From positions 1 to 5,527 of the forward strand of contig JALORV010000094.1 in assembly GCA_025458735.1 (NCBI GenBank): a DNA stretch of 5,527 nucleotides, read 5' to 3'. The notes under the pieces are model-generated. The model saw only the letters and a program-made list of their open reading frames with translations, ran no database searches and was not told the origin of the DNA. Below are positions 1 through 5,527 of this stretch, piece after piece; position 1 is the stretch's first letter; each line of letters opens with the position of its first letter. The position numbers and the translations under genes were made by a program. This DNA is from Burkholderiaceae bacterium. Lineage in GTDB: Bacteria; Pseudomonadota; Gammaproteobacteria; Burkholderiales; Burkholderiaceae.

Positions 1-233
1 AGCTCGCGCAGCGCCAGGCGGCGCGTCGCCGGCTCGCCCGGAAAGGCGCACAGGAACAGCAGGTCCTCGTGGTAGTCGGTGAGCTGCCGCAGAGTGCGCG
101 GCCGGCAGCCGGCGAGTGCGGCTAGCAGGCGGCGCTTGTCCGCTTCGGCCGCCGCACCGAAGCTCGCCCGGACCTGGCGCAGCTGCCGCAGCATCCCCGC
201 TGCGGCTGGCAAAGAGCTCGGTGGCTTGGGCAT
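1..233 (-). CDS. Hypothetical protein, N-terminal part, runs off left edge
   Basis: The reverse strand is open from an ATG at 233-231 to the window edge, giving 77 codons with no stop. An in-frame TGA lies upstream at 266-264, so the start must fall between; a second in-frame ATG is at 194-192 (residue 14). No strong ribosome-binding site precedes either. The visible protein begins MPKPPSSLPAAAG, then has an Arg/Ala-rich, probably helical stretch, then the segment LTDYHEDLLFLCAFPGEP. The well-formed, mixed-hydrophobicity character of that last segment (Tyr-His-Glu-Asp followed by Leu/Phe) suggests real coding rather than a GC-rich shadow frame. No signal peptide or membrane segment is visible in this part. 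I do not recognise the family. It lies 70 bp downstream of mrp on the same strand and could be co-transcribed with it. The function is unknown, and the call rests on codon character and the absence of a competing frame. Confidence 0.6.
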   Translation of the reverse strand, partial: MPKPPSSLPAAAGMLRQLRQVRASFGAAAEADKRRLLAALAGCRPRTLRQLTDYHEDLLFLCAFPGEPATRRLALRE

Positions 234-245
234 GGCGCCAGTATT

Positions 246-260
246 GCAGCCCGCGGCTGC
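246..260 (-). other. Small perfect hairpin between mrp and the downstream gene
   Basis: GCAGCC (246-251) and GGCTGC (255-260) are perfect complements around a 3-nt loop. On the minus strand, the direction of transcription here, the hairpin ends 12 nt before the ATG at 233. It is followed by AATACTGG rather than a T-run, so it does not look like a standard intrinsic terminator. It could modulate translation of the downstream gene, or it may be chance in GC-rich DNA. Confidence 0.3.
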
Positions 261-303
261 GCGTCAACCGCGGTGGCCGGACGCGCCGCGCGGGCGATCG
301 ACC

Positions 304-1467
304 TCAGGTGTTCGAGACCTTGATCGACGGCATCTTCAGCGACATGTCCTTGGCCTTCTCGGCGATGCGCACCGCGACCTTGCGCGCGATCTCCTTGTAG
401 GTCCGGGTGATCTCGCCGTCGGGCTCGGCCACGACGGTCGGCCGGCCCGAGTCGGCCTGCTCGCGGATGCGGATGTCGAGCGGCAGGCTGCCCAGATAGT
501 CGACGCCGTACTGCTCGGCCATCTTCCTGCCGCCCTCTACTGCTCGGCCATCTTCCTGCCGCCTTCGGCGCCGAAGATGTGCTCGGCATGGCCGCACTGG
601 GAGCACACGTGCACGGCCATGTTCTCGACGATGCCGAGGATCGGGATGCCGACCTTCTCGAACGGCCATGTTCTCGACGATGCCGAGGATCGGGATGCCG
701 ACCTTCTCGAACATCTTCAGCCCCTTCTTGGCATCGATCAGCGCGATGTCCTGGGGCGTCGTGACGATGACCGCACCGGTGACCGGCACCTGCTGTGCGA
801 GCGTGAGCTGGATGTCGCCGGTGCCGGGCGGCATGTCGACGACCAGGTAATCGAGGTCCTTCCAGTTGGTCTGGCCGAGCAGCTGCTGCAGCGCCTGCGT
901 CACCATCGGCCCGCGCCACACCATCGGCTGGTCGGCATCGATCAGCAGTCCGATCGAGCTCATCTGCAGCCCGTGGTTTTCCTTCGGTTCGAGCGAGCGG
1001 CCGTCGACGCTCTCCGGCTGCCCGGACACGCCGAGCATGGTGGGCTGGCTGGGGCCGTAGATGTCCGCATCGAGCACACCGACACGGGCGCCCTCGGCGG
1101 CCAGCGCCAGCGCGAGGTTGGCCGCGATCGTGCTCTTGCCGACGCCGCCCTTGCCGGAGGCGACGGCGATGATGTTCTTGACGTTCGGCATCACCTTGAG
1201 CCCGCGCTGCACGGCGTGCGCGACGATCTTCATCGTCACGCTGGCGCTCACGTTGGCGGCACCCGCCGCCTTCAGCGCGTCGATGACCCGGCGGCGGATC
1301 GGCTCGACCTGGCTCGCTCCGGGGTAGCCAAGTTCGATTTCGACGCTGACGTCGTCGCCCTCGACCCGGACGTTGCGCGCCGAACGGGAAGCAACGAGAT
1401 CCTTGCCGGTGTTCGGATCGATGATGCCCGCGAGCACCTGGTTGACGCTGTCAACGCTGAGAGCCAT
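304..1467 (-). CDS. mrp: Mrp/ApbC-type P-loop Fe-S cluster carrier, with a frame-disrupted CxxC segment
   Basis: This cytoplasmic scaffold/carrier ATPase is thought to bind and transfer [4Fe-4S] clusters to apo-proteins; the family is also called ApbC or NBP35-like. The product is 387 aa. Residues ~5-85 form the MIP18 (DUF59) domain with DPNTGKD. The deviant Walker A motif GKGGVGKST is at 105-113, DADIYGPSQPT at 133-143, and VVDMPPGTGD (Walker B region) at 209-218. TTPQDIALIDAKKG follows at 236-249. The start ATG (1467-1465) gives the normal family N-terminus and has AGGA about 10 nt upstream (1478-1481); the frame stays open to 1563, but that extension is unlike the family. Residues 270-310 are abnormal: an Arg-rich stretch replaces 15 residues (HVCSQCGHAEHIFGA) that are still present in another frame. 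The cause is two tandem duplications totalling 78 bp. Without them the protein would be 361 aa, close to normal length. The gene is divergent from metG, a familiar arrangement (as in E. coli). Identity is near certain; function of the protein as written is doubtful. Confidence 0.95.
   Translation of the reverse strand: MALSVDSVNQVLAGIIDPNTGKDLVASRSARNVRVEGDDVSVEIELGYPGASQVEPIRRRVIDALKAAGAANVSASVTMKIVAHAVQRGLKVMPNVKNIIAVASGKGGVGKSTIAANLALALAAEGARVGVLDADIYGPSQPTMLGVSGQPESVDGRSLEPKENHGLQMSSIGLLIDADQPMVWRGPMVTQALQQLLGQTNWKDLDYLVVDMPPGTGDIQLTLAQQVPVTGAVIVTTPQDIALIDAKKGLKMFEKVGIPILGIVENMAVREGRHPDPRHRREHGRARVLPVRPCRAHLRRRRRQEDGRAVEGGRKMAEQYGVDYLGSLPLDIRIREQADSGRPTVVAEPDGEITRTYKEIARKVAVRIAEKAKDMSLKMPSIKVSNT
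509..566. repeat. 29-bp tandem duplication inside mrp
   Basis: Copies at 509-537 and 538-566 differ at one base (C at 535, T at 564); the first 26 bases are identical. The unit begins TACTGCTCGGCCATCTTCCT. On the coding (minus) strand it encodes KMAEQ and neighbouring residues. Twenty-nine is not a multiple of three, so this copy alone shifts the frame. It is the second duplication met when reading mrp 5' to 3', and it returns translation to the correct frame at residue 311. Confidence 0.95.
613..712. repeat. 49-bp perfect tandem duplication inside mrp
   Basis: Positions 613-663 are identical to 662-712 (51 matching bases at an offset of 49), so this is a perfect 49-bp tandem duplication with 2 bp (AC) of junction identity. 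The unit begins ACGGCCATGTTCTCGACGAT. On the coding strand the first copy reads FEKVGIPILGIVENMAV, the normal Mrp sequence. The second copy is then read shifted, as REGRHPDPRHRREHGR. Forty-nine is 1 modulo 3, so this duplication alone throws mrp out of frame before the CxxC region. Confidence 0.97.
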
Positions 1468-1499
1468 GGCTGGAATGTCCTGGCAGCAGAAAGATGAGC

Positions 1500-1525
1500 C
1501 TGCGAGTCTAGCGGAGCGCTCGCAG
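1500..1525. promoter_or_regulatory. Inverted repeat in mrp/metG divergent region, possible operator
   Basis: CTGCGAG (1500-1506) and CTCGCAG (1519-1525) are perfect 7-bp inverted arms separated by 12 bp. The dyad covers a weak candidate -10 for mrp on the minus strand (TAGACT, 1510-1505, 4 of 6 consensus matches, no good -35). It lies about 15 bp upstream of the candidate metG -10. The position suits a regulator binding between divergent promoters, but 7-bp arms can arise by chance in GC-rich DNA and I cannot assign a regulator. Confidence 0.3.
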
Positions 1526-1536
1526 CACGACCCGGT

Positions 1537-1545
1537 TGGTAGAAT
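1537..1545 (+). promoter_or_regulatory. Candidate extended -10 promoter for metG
   Basis: TGG-TAGAAT matches the sigma-70 extended -10 form (TGn followed by a hexamer with 5 of 6 consensus bases). No convincing -35 hexamer lies 16-18 bp upstream, which is tolerable for an extended -10 promoter. Transcription from here would begin near 1552 and leave a leader of roughly 170 nt before metG. It is one of the few AT-leaning spots in the intergenic region. The call is sequence-based only. Confidence 0.4.
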
Positions 1546-1657
1546 CCCTGCGCCGTTCCCCATGGCTCCACGCTCGACTCCACCTCATGCGCCGGCACCT
1601 GCCCTGTTTGTTCCCGACCCTGGAGGTCGGTGGCCGCGCGCCTGGACGAATGTGCCC

Positions 1658-1674
1658 GCTGTCGCGCTGACAGC
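1658..1674 (+). other. Hairpin in the putative metG leader
   Basis: GCTGTC (1658-1663) and GACAGC (1669-1674) form a perfect 6-bp stem with a 5-nt GCGCT loop. No T-run follows, so it is not a typical terminator. It immediately precedes the 12-bp tandem repeat and ends 47 nt before the metG start. I see no T-box or SAM-riboswitch signature around it; a regulatory role is unproven. Confidence 0.3.
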
Positions 1675-1696
1675 CCGCCGCGGGGCCCGCCGCGGT
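1673..1696 (+). repeat. 12-bp tandem repeat upstream of metG
   Basis: Two adjacent 12-bp units, GCCCGCCGCGGG (1673-1684) and GCCCGCCGCGGT (1685-1696), match at 11 of 12 bases. Each contains the palindrome CCGCGG (1678-1683 and 1690-1695). The two palindromes can pair with each other around a 6-nt loop to give a very stable GC stem in the metG leader, about 26 nt before the start codon. It could affect translation or simply be slippage in GC-rich DNA. Confidence 0.55.
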
Positions 1697-1721
1697 CGCC
1701 AGCACTTCGGAAACTGATGCC

Positions 1722-3803
1722 ATGAACCGTCGCAACCTGTTCGTCACCACCGCCCTGCCCTACGCCAACGGCCCGCTGCACGTCGGCCACATCATGGAGT
1801 ACATCCAGGCCGACATCTGGGTGCGCTACCAGCGCATGCGCGGCCACGCCGTGCACTTCGTCGGCGCCGAGGACGCGCACGGCGCGCCGATCATGATCGC
1901 CGCAGAAAAGGCGGGCCAGACGCCGCAGCAGTTCATCGACGCCATGCGCGCCACCCGGCCGCGCTACCTGGACGGCTTCCTGGTCGGCTTCGACCACTGG
2001 CACAGCACCGACTCGCCGGAAAACGTCGCGCTGTCGCAGTCGATCTACCGCGCACTCCGGGACGACGGGCTGATCAGCACGCGCACCATCGAGCAGTTCT
2101 ACGACCCGGTGAAGGGGATGTTCCTGCCCGATCGCTACATCAAGGGCACGTGTCCGAAGTGCGGCGCGAAGGACCAGTACGGCGACAACTGCGAGGTATG
2201 CGGCTCGACCTACGCGCCGACCGACCTCATCGAGCCGTATTCGGTGCTGACCGGCGCCCGGCCCGAACTGCGCACCTCGGAGCATTGCTTCTTCCGCCTG
2301 TCGGATGCGCGCTGCGTCGAGTTCCTGCGCGAATGGACCGCGGGCACCAACCGACGCGGCGAGAAACACCTGCAGCCCGAGGTGTACGCCAAAACCCAGG
2401 AATGGCTCGGCCCGGACGGCAAGGGCCTCGTGGACTGGGACATCTCGCGCGACGCACCGTACTTCGGCATTCCGGTCCCGGATGCGCCGGACAAATACTT
2501 TTACGTCTGGTACGACGCGCCGATCGGGTACCTGGCATCGCTGCAGGCGTATTTCGCGAGCGGCAAGGCGAAGGCCAACGGCGAGCCGCGCCAATTCGAG
2601 GAATTCCTGGCCGCCACCGATGTCGAGCAGATCCACTTCATCGGCAAGGACATCATCTACCACCACACGCTGTTCTGGCCGGCGGTCCTGCACTTCTCCG
2701 GGCGCAAGGTGCCCGACAACATCTACGTGCACGGCTGGATCACCGTCAGCGGCGAGAAGATGAGCAAGAGCCGCGGCACCGGCATCGATCCGCTGCGCTA
2801 CCTGGAGTGCGGCCTGAATCCGGAGTGGTTCCGCTACTACGTCGCGGCCAAGCTCAACGGCCGCGTCGAGGACGTGGACTTCAACCCCGACGACTTCCTG
2901 CAGCGGGTCAACAGCGACCTGATCGGCAAGTACGTCAACATCGCCAGCCGCGCCGCCAGCTTTCTCGCCCGCAGCTTCGACGGCGCGCTGTCGCGCCCCG
3001 ACGCTGCCGGCACCAGCCTCGCTGCCGCGCTGGCTGCCAGCCGCGAGATCGCCGCGCACTACGAGCAGCGCGAGTTCGGCAAGGCGCTGCGCGAGGTGAT
3101 GCGCGCGGCGGACATCGCCAACGAGCACTTCGACCAGCGCAAGCCGTGGGAACTCGCCAAGGATCCGGCCCGCCGCGCGGAGCTGCAGGCCGTCTGCAGC
3201 GATGTGGTGCGCGCTTTCCGGGTACTGACGGTCTGCCTGGCGCCGGTGCTGCCGGCCACCGCCGAGCGGGTGGCCCGCGAACTGTTCGGCATGGACCGCC
3301 CGTTTGTCTGGTCCGATCTCGAGACGCAGCCGGACCGCATCGCCCCGTACAAGCACCTGATGACGCGCGTCGAGGCCAAGCAGGTCGATGCGCTGTTCGA
3401 GCCGCCGCCGCAGCCGGTCGCACAGACAGTGGCGGCGCTGCCGGGCGGTGCCGCCATCGCCGACACGATCACGATCGACGACTTCGCCAAGCTCGATTTC
3501 CGCATCGCGAAGATCGTGACCGCCGCCTACGTCGAGGGCAGCGACAAGCTGCTGAAGCTGACACTCGATGCCGGCGAAGGGCGCGAGCGCACCGTTTTTT
3601 CGGGCATCAAGTCCGCCTACAAGCCGGAAGATCTGGTGGGTCGACTGACGGTGCTGGTTGCCAACCTCGCTCCGCGCAAGATGAAGTTCGGCCTCAGCGA
3701 AGGCATGGTGCTGGCCGCCAGTCATGCCGACGAGAAGTCGCACCCCGGCATCTTCCTGCTTGATCCCGATCAGGGAGCGCAGCCCGGCATGCGAGTGAAG
3801 TAG
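1722..3803 (+). CDS. metG: Methionyl-tRNA synthetase, full length with C-terminal tRNA-binding domain
   Basis: This cytoplasmic class I synthetase joins methionine to tRNA(Met), including initiator tRNA, using ATP. The 693-aa product has every expected block. The Rossmann N-terminus [16 protein letters not shown] carries the HIGH-type motif HVGH at 20-23. The zinc knuckle has Cys144-x2-Cys147 and Cys157-x2-Cys160, the four-cysteine MetG1 form. KMSKS is at 346-350. The helical anticodon-binding domain starts around [19 protein letters not shown]. After a Pro-rich linker, an EMAPII/Trbp111-like OB-fold (about 582-693, [17 protein letters not shown] to the end) provides dimerisation and tRNA binding. 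The start ATG at 1722 gives the typical N-terminus and has GGAAA at 1709-1713, 8 nt upstream; a nearby ATG at 1717 is out of frame. No frameshift, internal stop or missing catalytic motif is seen. It is divergent from mrp and likely driven by the promoter near 1540. Confidence 0.98.
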   Translation: MNRRNLFVTTALPYANGPLHVGHIMEYIQADIWVRYQRMRGHAVHFVGAEDAHGAPIMIAAEKAGQTPQQFIDAMRATRPRYLDGFLVGFDHWHSTDSPENVALSQSIYRALRDDGLISTRTIEQFYDPVKGMFLPDRYIKGTCPKCGAKDQYGDNCEVCGSTYAPTDLIEPYSVLTGARPELRTSEHCFFRLSDARCVEFLREWTAGTNRRGEKHLQPEVYAKTQEWLGPDGKGLVDWDISRDAPYFGIPVPDAPDKYFYVWYDAPIGYLASLQAYFASGKAKANGEPRQFEEFLAATDVEQIHFIGKDIIYHHTLFWPAVLHFSGRKVPDNIYVHGWITVSGEKMSKSRGTGIDPLRYLECGLNPEWFRYYVAAKLNGRVEDVDFNPDDFLQRVNSDLIGKYVNIASRAASFLARSFDGALSRPDAAGTSLAAALAASREIAAHYEQREFGKALREVMRAADIANEHFDQRKPWELAKDPARRAELQAVCSDVVRAFRVLTVCLAPVLPATAERVARELFGMDRPFVWSDLETQPDRIAPYKHLMTRVEAKQVDALFEPPPQPVAQTVAALPGGAAIADTITIDDFAKLDFRIAKIVTAAYVEGSDKLLKLTLDAGEGRERTVFSGIKSAYKPEDLVGRLTVLVANLAPRKMKFGLSEGMVLAASHADEKSHPGIFLLDPDQGAQPGMRVK

Positions 3804-3847
3804 CCGCGAGACACCGCCGGGGTGAGCTGGGGCCGGGAGTCCCCGTC

Positions 3848-5527
3848 ATGACAGCACCTGCCGCATTGCTGCAACGCTGGCGCGCGCAACTGGCCCGCCT
3901 GCCCTTCGCGCCGTTCCGGCCGTATCTGGTCGGCGCCCTGCGCGGCTACCGCCGCGAGAATTTCATCAAGGACGTCTCGGCCGGCGTCACGGTCGGCATC
4001 GTGGCGCTGCCGCTGGCAATGGCCTTCGGCATCGCCAGCGGAGTGGCGCCGGCGCAGGGCATCTTCACCGCCATCATCGCCGGCTTCCTCATCTCGGCCC
4101 TCGGCGGCTCGCGCGTGCAGATCGGCGGCCCGGCCGGCGCTTTCATCGTGATCATCTACGGGATCATCGAGCGCTACGGCCTCGCCAACCTGCTGATTGC
4201 CACGATGTGCGCCGGCGTGCTGCTGTTCGCGATGGGCCTTGCACGCATGGGCAACCTGGTGCGCTTCATCCCGGTCTCGATCGTGATCGGCTTCACCAAC
4301 GGGATCGCGGTGCTGATCGCGGTCTCGCAGATCAAGGACTTCCTCGGCCTGTCGATCGAGCGCATGCCGGCCGACTTCTTCCAGCAGCTGGGCACGCTGT
4401 CGGGTGCGATGCACACGGTCAACCCGATCGCGGTAGCGATCGGTGCCGCTTCGCTGGCGCTGATCGTCGTCTGGCCCAAGTCCTACCAGATGGGACACGT
4501 GCCCTGGCAGCGCTGGGTGGCCCATGTGCCAGGCACGATCGTCGCTCTCGCGCTCGCCACCATCGTCGTCACCGTCTTTCACCTGCCGGTCGAGACCATC
4601 GGTTCGAAGTTCGGCGGCATCCCGCAGGCGCTGCCGGCCTTCGCACTGCCGGAGTTTTCGTGGGACCTCGCAAAGCAGCTGGTGGCACCGACCATCACGA
4701 TCGCACTGCTCGGTGCGATCGAGTCGCTGCTGTGCGCGCGCGTGGCCGACAACATGATCGACGACCGCCACGACCCCAACCAGGAACTGATGGCGCAGGG
4801 TGCGGCCAACTTCGTCGCGCCATTTTTCGGCGGCATCCCGGCCACCGGCACCATCGCCCGCACCGTCACCAACATCAAGAGCGGCGCCACCAGTCCGGTG
4901 GCCGGCATCGTGCACGCGATCACGCTGCTGGTGATCATTCTGGTGGCCGCACCGCTGGCCACCAACATCCCGCTGGCGGCGCTGGCGGCGATCCTGATGT
5001 TCGTCGCCTGGAACATGGGCGAGTGGCGCGAGTTCGCGCGGCTGAAGCAGTTCGCGCTGACCTACCGCACGACGCTGCTCGCGACCTTCTTCCTGACCGT
5101 GGTGTTCGACCTGACGGTGGCCGTCGAGGTCGGGCTGGTGCTGTCGAGCCTGTTCTTCATCTACCGCATCTCGCAGCTGACGCGGGTGGAGCCGATCGCC
5201 CTTCCGGCGGCCGATGGCAGTGCGGCTGCGACGCAGGGGCTGGAAGCCTATCGGCTGTACGGGTCGCTGTTCTTCGGCGCCGTCTCGAAGCTCGAGGCGC
5301 TGACCGATCCGGCGCGCTATGCCGGCGCGGCGGCCCCGCGCGTGATCATCCTCGACCTGGTGCAGCTGATCTCGCTCGACACCACCGGCCTGGAGACGCT
5401 GGACGCGCTGCGCCGCCAGCTCGCCAAGCGCGGCGGCACGCTGGTGCTGGCCGGACCCAACGAGCAGCCGCTTTCACTGCTGCGCCGTTCGGGTTTCGTC
5501 GACCGCCTCGGGGCCGCCAACGTGGTC
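3848..5527 (+). CDS. SulP-family inorganic anion transporter with STAS domain, C-terminus cut by window edge
   Basis: This is an inner-membrane SulP (SLC26-type) transporter; bacterial members carry sulfate, bicarbonate or C4-dicarboxylates, and the substrate cannot be set from sequence alone. The 560 codons are open to the window end with no stop, close to the family's usual length, so only a short tail is missing. A cytoplasmic N-terminus of ~40 residues precedes TM1. Family motifs are ALPLAMAFGIASGV (53-66), IGGPAGAF (92-99), a hydrophobic core extending to about residue 440, and GGIPATGTIARTVTNI from 328. The STAS domain occupies about 464-560 with DLVQLISLDTTGLETLDAL (503-521), the loop that is regulatory in this domain class. 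The ATG at 3848 is supported by GGGAG at 3835-3839, 8 nt upstream. The 44-bp gap after metG has no obvious terminator, so read-through from metG is plausible, though the two functions are unrelated. A GGGG/CCCC pair (3829-3832, 3841-3844) flanks the ribosome-binding site and might partly mask it. Confidence 0.95.
   Translation, partial: MTAPAALLQRWRAQLARLPFAPFRPYLVGALRGYRRENFIKDVSAGVTVGIVALPLAMAFGIASGVAPAQGIFTAIIAGFLISALGGSRVQIGGPAGAFIVIIYGIIERYGLANLLIATMCAGVLLFAMGLARMGNLVRFIPVSIVIGFTNGIAVLIAVSQIKDFLGLSIERMPADFFQQLGTLSGAMHTVNPIAVAIGAASLALIVVWPKSYQMGHVPWQRWVAHVPGTIVALALATIVVTVFHLPVETIGSKFGGIPQALPAFALPEFSWDLAKQLVAPTITIALLGAIESLLCARVADNMIDDRHDPNQELMAQGAANFVAPFFGGIPATGTIARTVTNIKSGATSPVAGIVHAITLLVIILVAAPLATNIPLAALAAILMFVAWNMGEWREFARLKQFALTYRTTLLATFFLTVVFDLTVAVEVGLVLSSLFFIYRISQLTRVEPIALPAADGSAAATQGLEAYRLYGSLFFGAVSKLEALTDPARYAGAAAPRVIILDLVQLISLDTTGLETLDALRRQLAKRGGTLVLAGPNEQPLSLLRRSGFVDRLGAANVV

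Noticed and set aside
509..712. Repeats as a CRISPR array or mobile-element footprint
   Set aside because: There are only two copies of each of two different units, directly abutting without unique spacers, and they match mrp coding sequence; no terminal inverted repeats or transposase are present.
122..919. Alternative minus-strand frame overlapping the 3' half of mrp
   Set aside because: It is an out-of-frame reading of mrp and does not contain the correct CxxC frame or a coherent protein.
79..1497. 472-codon plus-strand frame opposite mrp
   Set aside because: It is antisense to mrp and includes the duplicated segments by accident of frame; its composition is shadow-like.
1468..1563. N-terminal extension of Mrp to an ATG at 1563
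   Set aside because: The extra 32 residues (MGNGAGILPTGSCCER...) are unlike the family, whereas the ATG at 1467 gives the usual N-terminus and has an AGGA upstream.
1373..1717. 114-codon plus-strand frame spanning the mrp 5' end and the intergenic region
   Set aside because: It begins antisense within mrp and continues through the non-coding leader; Pro/Arg/Ala-rich, no support.
1508..1750. 80-codon minus-strand frame across the mrp/metG intergenic region
   Set aside because: It overlaps the metG start and both candidate promoters, with no family resemblance or good ribosome-binding site.
1272..3743. 823-codon open frame on the minus strand opposite metG
   Set aside because: It is antisense to an intact, motif-complete metG; its His/Asp/Arg/Ala/Val-rich composition is typical of a shadow frame in GC-rich DNA, and no family motif is visible.
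2150..3763. 537-codon plus-strand frame inside metG
   Set aside because: It is an Arg/Gly/Ala/Pro-rich out-of-frame shadow of metG with no recognisable domain.
3770..4915. 381-codon minus-strand frame opposite the SulP gene
   Set aside because: The plus strand encodes a clear SulP transporter; the antisense frame is His/Asp/Arg/Gln-rich low-complexity shadow.

Overview
The window is GC-rich chromosomal DNA with dense coding and no phage, plasmid, IS or CRISPR signature. The Mrp and MetG protein sequences and the divergent mrp/metG arrangement point to a proteobacterium. My impression of the Mrp sequence (N-terminal DPNTGKD, 'KIVAHAVQRG', 'VENMAVHVCS' hidden in another frame) is a betaproteobacterium. 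This is recognition from memory, not a database match.

Layout from left to right. Positions 1-233 (minus) hold the N-terminal 77 codons of an unrecognised protein that runs off the left edge. Positions 304-1467 (minus) encode the Mrp/ApbC-type P-loop iron-sulfur carrier, which would be transcribed toward the unknown gene across a 70-bp gap. Positions 1468-1721 are a 254-bp divergent intergenic region with a candidate extended -10 promoter for metG, a 7-bp-arm dyad, two small hairpins and a 12-bp tandem repeat. Positions 1722-3803 (plus) encode a complete methionyl-tRNA synthetase with zinc knuckle and C-terminal tRNA-binding domain. After 44 bp, positions 3848-5527 (plus) encode a SulP-family anion transporter with a STAS domain; it is open at the right edge but close to full family length.

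The gene content is housekeeping: Fe-S cluster delivery, methionine charging and anion transport. I see no new multi-gene system here. The one striking anomaly is inside mrp. Two adjacent short tandem duplications (49 bp and 29 bp) each break the frame, but together add 78 bp (26 codons) and restore it. Between them, the segment that should encode the family's CxxC cysteine pair (V-H-V-C-S-Q-C-G-H) is read in the wrong frame, giving a 41-residue arginine-rich insert. As written, the product keeps its ATPase motifs but lacks the cysteines expected to bind the Fe-S cluster. This is either a sequence or assembly error or a very recent double mutation. It should be resolved before the Mrp protein sequence is used.
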